A stretch of DNA of 64,000 nt from positions 2,968,501 to 3,032,500 of the forward strand of contig NZ_LR134386.1 in assembly GCF_900637665.1 (NCBI RefSeq). The letters run 5' to 3'. Under the pieces are notes generated by a model. That model was not told the DNA's origin, did not search any database, and saw only the letters and a list, made by a program, of their open reading frames with translations. The DNA is from Chryseobacterium nakagawai. Lineage in GTDB: Bacteria; Bacteroidota; Bacteroidia; Flavobacteriales; Weeksellaceae. The position numbers were made by a program, and so were the translations under genes. This document shows, piece after piece, positions 58,288 to 64,000 of this stretch (positions within the stretch are counted from its first letter, which is position 1; every line of letters begins with the position of its first letter).

Positions 58288-61200
58288 ATGTTAAACAAAA
58301 TTATTGAGTTTTCTGTAAAGAATAAACTCATCATTGCTCTGTTCACCATAGGCTTAGTTCTTTTCGGAGTATATGAAACCACTAAACTACCCATTGACGC
58401 TCAGCCTGATATCACCAATAATCAGGTACAGATTATCACCACCGCACCGTCTTATGGAGCCGCAGATATTGAGCGTCTTGTAACATTCCCCATCGAGCAG
58501 GCAACCAGTAACATCAGTGGAATCACCGAGCTTAGAAGCCTTTCCAGATTCGGGTTGTCACTGGTCACTGTAGTTTTCGATGATAATACCGATGTGTATT
58601 GGGCCCGCCAACAAGTTCAGGAACGTCTACAACTCGTTCAGGATAATATTCCAGACGGAATTGGAAAGCCCGAACTAGGACCTATTTCTACAGGATTGGG
58701 AGAAATCTTCCAATACGTCGTAAGGGCCAAGAAAGGCTATGAAAATGTGTATGACGAAACGGAGCTGAGAACTATTCAGGACTGGGTCGTGAGAAGACAG
58801 TTATTAGGAACCAAAGGTGTGGCAGATGTCAGCAGTTTCGGGGGAAAACTGAAACAGTATGAAATTGCTATTAATCCTAATAAGCTTCAGGCTTTTAATA
58901 TCAATATCAACGATGTCTTTGCCGCTTTGGAAAAGAATAACCAAAATACAGGAGGAGCTTATATCGAAAAGAAAGAAACAGTTCTTTTTATCCGCAGCGA
59001 AGGTCTTTTGGGAACAGCAGTAGATATTGGAAGTATTCAGGTAGCAGAAACCAAAGAAGGAATTCCGGTTCACATTAAAGACGTAGCATCTGTAAAAATC
59101 GGATATGCGACAAGGTATGGCGCTATGACCTATAATGATACCGGAGAAGTATCCGGAGCCATTGTATTGATGCTTAAAGGAGAAAACGCTAACGAGGTAA
59201 TAGGCAATATTAAACAAAGACTAGAGAAAATCCAGGAATCTCTGCCTGAAGGTGTTGTAATTGAACCTTTCCTTGACCGCGCTAAGATGGTTAATAATAC
59301 CATCAGTACAGTAAAAACCAACCTGATGGAAGGGGCCCTGATTGTAGTTTTCATTCTTGTTTTATTCCTTGGAAACTTCAGAGCCGGATTATTGGTTGCT
59401 TCCGTAATTCCTTTAGCCATGCTGTTTGCCATTATTATGATGAATATCTTTGGTGTTGGAGGCAACCTGATGAGTCTTGGGGCCTTAGATTTCGGTCTTA
59501 TTGTAGATGGAGCGGTTATCATTGTGGAAGCTGTTCTGCATCAGCTGGCTCACAAAAAGCATTTTGGAAAAGACAATATGTTGAGCAAAAAGGAAATGGA
59601 TGGCCAGGTTTCCAGTTCAGCTACCAAAATGGTTAACAGTGCTGTTTTCGGGCAGATTATTATCCTTATTGTGTACCTTCCGATTTTTACTCTACAGGGA
59701 ATTGAGGGGAAAATGTTTAAGCCTATGGCACAAACTGTAGCATTTGCCTTGATTGGGGCATTTATTCTTTCCCTTACTTATATTCCTATGATGAGTTCAT
59801 TGGTATTAAGCAGAAAGAAAAAGGTAAAAGATAATATTTCTGACAGGGTAATGACGAAGGTGGAAACAGGACACCAAAAGTTCCTGATAAAGGCTTTGAA
59901 ATATAGAAAAACAATCATTTTAGGCGTTCTTGTGCTTTTTGCGGGTGCCATTTTCACTTTATCAAGAATGGGAGGCGAATTTATTCCTTCATTAGAAGAA
60001 GGAGATTTTGCTGTTGAAATGAGAATTCTTCAAGGCAGTAATATTAATGAGACCAAAAAAATAACGACACAGGCTTCCGGTATTCTTTTAAAACAGTTTC
60101 CAGAAGTACAAAAGATTGTTGTAAAGATCGGAAGCGCAGAAATTCCAACAGAACCAATGCCAATGGATGCGGGAGATATGATTATTGTTTTAAAGCCTAA
60201 AAAAGAATGGACTTCTGCAAAATCATTCCCTGAACTTTCGGAAAAGATGAGCAAGGCATTACGTGTCATTCCCGGATTAACAACAAGTTTCCAGTTCCCT
60301 GTACAAATGCGTTTTAATGAATTGATGACAGGAGCCAGACAGGATATAGTTTGTAAAATTTACGGGGAAGATCTTGACAGTCTTACTACATATGCCAAAA
60401 AGCTGGGAAGTATCATTAATACGGTAAAAGGAGCTCAGGATCTTTATATAGAGCCCGTTGAAGGGGCTCCACAGGTAGTTATTGATTACAACCGTTCTGA
60501 ATTATCAAGATACAATATTTCTGTTGCCGAGATCAACAGAGTGATCAATATGGCTTTTGCAGGACAAACTGCCGGAGCATTGTATGAAGGAGAGAAAAAG
60601 TTTGACATCGTTGTTCGTATGGATAATGATTATAAAAAAGATATTACCAGCATCCAAAATCTATTGGTTCCGACAGCTTCCGGAGAGCAGGTGCCCTTAT
60701 CCCAACTGGCGAAAGTAGAACTTAAAGACAGTCCGAACCAGATCCAGAGAGAAGATACCAAAAGAAGAATCATCATTGGATTTAATGCCAGAGATAGAGA
60801 TGTGCAGAGTATTGTGGAAGAACTTCAGCAAAAAGTAGGAAAAAACCTGAAATTTTCGCCAGGATATACCATTGCTTATGGTGGAACTTTTGAAAACTTA
60901 AACGAAGCCAAAGCAAGATTAGGAATTGCTGTTCCTATTTCTTTAGTCATGATTTTCTTACTGTTATTCTTTGCATTTGGATCTGTAAAACACAGTTTAT
61001 TAATCTACACTGCCATTCCGCTATCAGCCATTGGAGGGGTGTATTTTCTCGCCCTGAGAGGAATGCCTTTCAGCATCAGTGCCGGGGTTGGATTCATTGC
61101 CTTATTTGGGGTAGCTGTACTTAACGGAATTGTTTTGATATCAGAGTTTAACCGTTTAAAAAAGAATGGAATAACCAATACCAGCAGAATTGTACTAATG

Positions 61201-62625
61201 GGAACAAGAATCAGACTTCGTCCGGTTCTGATGACTGCCTTTGTAGCTTCATTAGGATTTCTGCCAATGGCTATCAGCAATGGAGCAGGAGCTGAAGTAC
61301 AAAGACCTTTGGCTACAGTAGTAATTGGTGGATTGATGTTGGCCACCCTTTTAACCTTATTTGTTCTCCCAATCCTTTACGTCTTATTTGAACATATTAA
61401 TAAAGATAAAATGAAATTCTCTAAAAAAATACACTATAAAAAACTGTCTGTTTTCTTACTATTCGTTTCTTTCGGTAGTCTTCAGGCTCAGGAAAACATA
61501 ACGTTTGAACAGGCACTGGAAAAGGCATATCAACAAAACGGAACGCTTAAAAGTTCAAAACTCATCACTCATTATCAGGAGAAACTGAAAGCCAGTTATC
61601 TTGACCTTCCACAGCTGGAAGTTACAGGAGCAATCGGGCAGATTCAGGGAGAAGAGACCGACAATTCATTTGGAATTTCACAAAGATTCAGCTTTCCAAC
61701 TGTTTATTCGAAAAGAAAGCAGATGCTGGATGCGGAATGGACAGCAAGTATTATCAGTCAGAACCTTACAAAAACACAGCTCACCAAAGAGGTTACAGAT
61801 GTTTTCTATAGAATTTTAGTCCTTCAGGAAAAGAAAAAAGTATTGGAATACATCAGTCAGCTATACTCCAATTTTGCAGATAAGGCTGGTTTAAGATTAA
61901 AAAAAGGAGAAGCCAACATTCTAGAAGAATCCACCGCAGAAATTCAAAAAGAACAGGTAAAAGTACAACTGAACTCCCTTGAAAATGATCTGAATATTGC
62001 AAAACTTCAGCTTCAGTTGCTCCTGCAGTCTGATATTACCTATCAACCCGTTGCCAATAAACCCACAATGGATATAGGACTTCAGATTTCAGAGGAAATG
62101 GTAAAACAACACCCTGAACTGATGTATCTGCAACAGCAGATCAAAGTAGGAGAGGCTGAAGTACAACTTGAAAAGAGCAGACTGCTTCCTGAACTTTTGA
62201 TTGGCTACACCAATCAGAGTATGAAAAACATTAACAATAACCGTTTTAATTCTGTACAGGTTGGAGTAGGAATTCCATTGTTTACCAAAGGCCAGAGAGC
62301 TTTAGCCAAAGCCGCACAGGCAAAAATTGCTATTTCTGAAAATCAATATCAAAGAAAGGAAATTGAACTTAAAAACAGATTGGGACAACAGCTCAGTAAC
62401 TATATGAATCAGCAAAGGATTATTGAAAATTATGAGCAAAAACAGCTTCCAAAATCTGAAACGATCTTAAAAACAGCTCAAAAGCAGATGGATGTAGGAG
62501 AAATTGATTATTTAAACTGGGTAATACTGGTGAATCAAGCTGTCAAGACCAAGGCAGATTACATCGACAGCCTGGAAAGACTGAATCAGATCGGAGCAGA
62601 ACTTAATTTCTTAATTTCAAAATAA
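58288..62625 (+). CDS. CzcA-type heavy-metal RND pump fused to a TolC-family outer-membrane factor
   Basis: 1445 residues in one frame. Residues 1-1040 are a complete HME-RND pump: first TM after KNKLIIALFTIGLVLFG, two porter regions, and the proton-relay motif D401-F-G-L-I-V-D407-G-A-V-I-I-V-E414 in TM4, the DFG-DGA-E form of divalent-metal (Zn/Co/Cd) CzcA pumps rather than CusA. Residues from about 1042 are a TolC-like protein (ENITFEQALEKAYQQNG, helical hairpins to the end), preceded by MKFSKKIHYKKLSVFLLF...LQAQ, a perfect signal peptide starting at an in-frame ATG (61411). Either a true fusion or two overlapping translation products. Confidence 0.92.
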   Translation: MLNKIIEFSVKNKLIIALFTIGLVLFGVYETTKLPIDAQPDITNNQVQIITTAPSYGAADIERLVTFPIEQATSNISGITELRSLSRFGLSLVTVVFDDNTDVYWARQQVQERLQLVQDNIPDGIGKPELGPISTGLGEIFQYVVRAKKGYENVYDETELRTIQDWVVRRQLLGTKGVADVSSFGGKLKQYEIAINPNKLQAFNININDVFAALEKNNQNTGGAYIEKKETVLFIRSEGLLGTAVDIGSIQVAETKEGIPVHIKDVASVKIGYATRYGAMTYNDTGEVSGAIVLMLKGENANEVIGNIKQRLEKIQESLPEGVVIEPFLDRAKMVNNTISTVKTNLMEGALIVVFILVLFLGNFRAGLLVASVIPLAMLFAIIMMNIFGVGGNLMSLGALDFGLIVDGAVIIVEAVLHQLAHKKHFGKDNMLSKKEMDGQVSSSATKMVNSAVFGQIIILIVYLPIFTLQGIEGKMFKPMAQTVAFALIGAFILSLTYIPMMSSLVLSRKKKVKDNISDRVMTKVETGHQKFLIKALKYRKTIILGVLVLFAGAIFTLSRMGGEFIPSLEEGDFAVEMRILQGSNINETKKITTQASGILLKQFPEVQKIVVKIGSAEIPTEPMPMDAGDMIIVLKPKKEWTSAKSFPELSEKMSKALRVIPGLTTSFQFPVQMRFNELMTGARQDIVCKIYGEDLDSLTTYAKKLGSIINTVKGAQDLYIEPVEGAPQVVIDYNRSELSRYNISVAEINRVINMAFAGQTAGALYEGEKKFDIVVRMDNDYKKDITSIQNLLVPTASGEQVPLSQLAKVELKDSPNQIQREDTKRRIIIGFNARDRDVQSIVEELQQKVGKNLKFSPGYTIAYGGTFENLNEAKARLGIAVPISLVMIFLLLFFAFGSVKHSLLIYTAIPLSAIGGVYFLALRGMPFSISAGVGFIALFGVAVLNGIVLISEFNRLKKNGITNTSRIVLMGTRIRLRPVLMTAFVASLGFLPMAISNGAGAEVQRPLATVVIGGLMLATLLTLFVLPILYVLFEHINKDKMKFSKKIHYKKLSVFLLFVSFGSLQAQENITFEQALEKAYQQNGTLKSSKLITHYQEKLKASYLDLPQLEVTGAIGQIQGEETDNSFGISQRFSFPTVYSKRKQMLDAEWTASIISQNLTKTQLTKEVTDVFYRILVLQEKKKVLEYISQLYSNFADKAGLRLKKGEANILEESTAEIQKEQVKVQLNSLENDLNIAKLQLQLLLQSDITYQPVANKPTMDIGLQISEEMVKQHPELMYLQQQIKVGEAEVQLEKSRLLPELLIGYTNQSMKNINNNRFNSVQVGVGIPLFTKGQRALAKAAQAKIAISENQYQRKEIELKNRLGQQLSNYMNQQRIIENYEQKQLPKSETILKTAQKQMDVGEIDYLNWVILVNQAVKTKADYIDSLERLNQIGAELNFLISK

Positions 62626-62632
62626 CAGCGTC

Positions 62633-63784
62633 ATGCAATTCAAAATAATATCAATATACAGCCTGGCTTTAGTATTTGCTTTATCATCCTGTTCAGGCAA
62701 AAAAGAAGAGGAAAAAACAGTCTACGAAAATACAAAATTTGCAAAGGGAGCGGAGAACACGGTTCATCTCACCAATCAGCAAATTCAGTCTGTAGGAATT
62801 TCGATTACATCTCTTCAGGACAGGAACATGGAGAAACTGGTACGCCTGAATGGGAAAGCAGAGATAGCCCCATCTCATATCAGCTCTGTTTCAAGCATTA
62901 TGGGCGGACATATCAAAGCGATCAATGTCATTAATGGAAGCCGCTTCAGCAAAGGTCAGGTACTGGCAATTGTAGAAGATCCGCAATTCATACAACTTCA
63001 ACAGGATTATCTGGTAACCAAAGCACAACTTGATGCTGCAAGACTCAACTTTAACCGCCAGAAAGACCTTAATACAAGCAAAGCAAGCAGTGATAAAACG
63101 CTACAAACCGCTCAGGCAGATTATTCAACTCTCAATGCCACTTTAAGAGGTCTTGAAGAAAAACTAAGGATCATCGGAATCAATGCAAAAGGCTTGAATA
63201 CAGGAAATATAAGAAGTAAAATTAATGTTTATGCGCCATTCAGTGGTTTTGTAAGCAAAATTCTGGTCAATAACGGGCAATATATTAACCCCGCAGATAC
63301 CTTATTTGAGCTAATTAATCCGGCTGGATTGCTTCTAGAATTAAAGGTATTTGAAAACGATGTTAATGATATAAAAGTAGGACAGGATATTCTGGTTTAT
63401 AATAATCAAAATCCTGATATGAAGTCCAATGCTAAAATTGTAAGTGTAGTTCCAAGTATTGAAAATGGAGGCTCTGCAACGGCTATAGCTAAGTTATCAT
63501 CTGTTAACGCTGAATTTGTAAAAGGAATGTACGTCAATGCCGAAGTCAATATCAGCAGCCGATATACCCAAGGACTTCCCAATGATGCTGTAGTTTCTTT
63601 TGAAAATAAAAATTATGTTTTTGAAGACCTTGGAAAATCAAAATATAAGATGATCCCTGTAGTCACCGGAATTTCAGACGACCAGTTTACAGAAGTTTTA
63701 AAAGCAGATTTCTTACAAGGTAAAAAGATTGTACAGAAAGGAGCGTATAGCCTTCTGATGATGCTGAAGAATAAGGCAGAGTAA
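62633..63784 (+). CDS. Periplasmic adaptor (HlyD/CzcB-like) lipoprotein
   Basis: 383 residues. Lipobox LSSCSG gives a lipidated Cys20. Order: N-terminal beta domain (LVRLNGKAEIAPSHISSVSSI), lipoyl half (GGHIKAINVINGSRFSKGQVLAIVED), alpha hairpin (about 120-180), second lipoyl half (NVYAPFSGFVSKILVNNGQYI) and membrane-proximal domain. Bridges the RND pump and outer-membrane factor. It begins 7 nt after the fused pump gene, so the tripartite system is one operon: small protein (perhaps separate), pump with outer-membrane factor, adaptor. No His-rich CzcB-type metal domain is present. Confidence 0.92.
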   Translation: MQFKIISIYSLALVFALSSCSGKKEEEKTVYENTKFAKGAENTVHLTNQQIQSVGISITSLQDRNMEKLVRLNGKAEIAPSHISSVSSIMGGHIKAINVINGSRFSKGQVLAIVEDPQFIQLQQDYLVTKAQLDAARLNFNRQKDLNTSKASSDKTLQTAQADYSTLNATLRGLEEKLRIIGINAKGLNTGNIRSKINVYAPFSGFVSKILVNNGQYINPADTLFELINPAGLLLELKVFENDVNDIKVGQDILVYNNQNPDMKSNAKIVSVVPSIENGGSATAIAKLSSVNAEFVKGMYVNAEVNISSRYTQGLPNDAVVSFENKNYVFEDLGKSKYKMIPVVTGISDDQFTEVLKADFLQGKKIVQKGAYSLLMMLKNKAE

Positions 63785-63807
63785 TGGCCTATCCATACGT
63801 TTAATAG

Positions 63808-63844
63808 AAAAGGTTTTGTTTACTAAGTAAATGAAACCTTTTTT
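63808..63844 (+). terminator. Rho-independent terminator of the metal-efflux operon
   Basis: 63808-63824 pairs with 63826-63842 over up to 17 positions (two G-U pairs; the inner pairs will open), then T residues. Confidence 0.8.
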
Positions 63845-63897
63845 ATACTAATACCGTACTAGATTTTACTGATTACGCGGATGATTGCTATGTTTTT

Positions 63898-63994
63898 ATC
63901 GCCACGAATTCACGAATAATTTTAATTTATGTGTAAACTCTATGTGGCTATGGGGTAAAAATTAAATTATTATTTAAACCACATAGTCACATAG
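63898..63994. repeat. Dispersed intergenic elements at the right edge
   Basis: ATCGCCACGAATTCACGAAT (63898-63917) is the best copy of the CACGAAT family seen at 16447 and 25513. It is followed by an inverted pair, TCTATGTGGCTATGGGG (about 63939-63955) against CCACATAGTCACATAGA (about 63979-63995), with two mismatches. No gene is seen in 63845-64000. Confidence 0.6.
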
Positions 63995-64000
63995 AATATT

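Noticed and set aside
59130..59522. 130-codon minus-strand frame inside the RND pump gene
   Set aside because: Antisense of a conserved transmembrane region; its composition reflects the codons of the real gene.
1..64000. Mobile elements, phage, CRISPR arrays, tRNA or rRNA genes
   Set aside because: No transposase, integrase, regular spaced repeat array or tRNA/rRNA-like sequence was recognised on either strand.

Overview
The window looks like chromosomal DNA of a flavobacterium, most likely a Chryseobacterium-type member of the Weeksellaceae. It is AT-rich. Many genes have the Bacteroidetes -7 promoter element TAnnTTTG and no clear Shine-Dalgarno. The gene set (bacillithiol proteins, Lhr/ligase/exonuclease/PdeM cluster, TonB receptor with carboxypeptidase-like N-domain, fused RND/TolC pump) also fits that group. 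I see no rRNA, tRNA, CRISPR array, transposase or phage gene. This is core and accessory metabolism with very dense regulation: about 16 of roughly 58 genes encode transcription factors (6 Crp/Fnr, 3 MocR, 3 AraC, 2 HxlR, 1 NUDIX-wHTH, 1 LuxR-type HTH).

Layout. 1-2.5 kb: end of a sialate-esterase-like gene, pncA, a DEAD-box helicase, and a decayed copy of the pncA promoter and start. 2.7-4.7 kb: a tight four-gene operon (YfiT/BstA-like, DUF1569, YtxJ, Crp/Fnr) that looks like bacillithiol stress physiology. 4.8-7.2 kb: MocR facing an EamA exporter. 7.5-10 kb: two Crp/Fnr paralogues, an unknown protein behind a class-II-type Crp/Fnr promoter, and a CinA-like deamidase. 10-12.1 kb: AraC facing an exported WrbA-RidA fusion. 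12.4-15.7 kb: MocR facing cupin, DapA-like lyase and CPVC mini-thioredoxin. 15.7-18.7 kb: PNPOx-like protein, AraC, nitrilase, small lipoprotein. 18.8-25.3 kb: ligase-associated DNA repair cluster with gpmA inserted. 25.5-31.9 kb: PRISE reductase behind tandem FNR boxes, Crp/Fnr, PPC protein, CatA-like acetyltransferase, another Crp/Fnr, a lone LuxR-type HTH, an MBL hydrolase and an NrtR-like regulator. 32-40.9 kb: MFS pumps, HxlR with alpha/beta hydrolase, DsbA-like protein, nucleosidase, GNAT, Crp/Fnr, aberrant KAS III, esterase. 41.4-45 kb: TonB receptor and PepSY protein. 45-51.4 kb: MocR facing a biotin operon headed by a ferritin-like di-iron protein. 51.4-57.4 kb: HxlR/MBL, CynX-type MFS/AraC, MATE, unknown gene. 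57.6-63.8 kb: divalent-metal efflux operon.

The most interesting signals are regulatory and were found by comparing loci inside the window. (1) All three MocR genes face a promoter with AAAACTG exactly 27 nt before a TAnnTTTG element, which places the biotin operon under a MocR candidate regulator. (2) The two paralogous AraC/target intergenic regions align without gaps over more than 50 bp. (3) Three promoters carry Crp/Fnr-like palindromes centred near -41 from the predicted start, next to genes whose recognition helices fit. The best enzymatic novelty candidate is the di-iron protein that overlaps bioF, in an operon with bioF, bioD, bioB and bioA but no visible gene for making the pimeloyl precursor.
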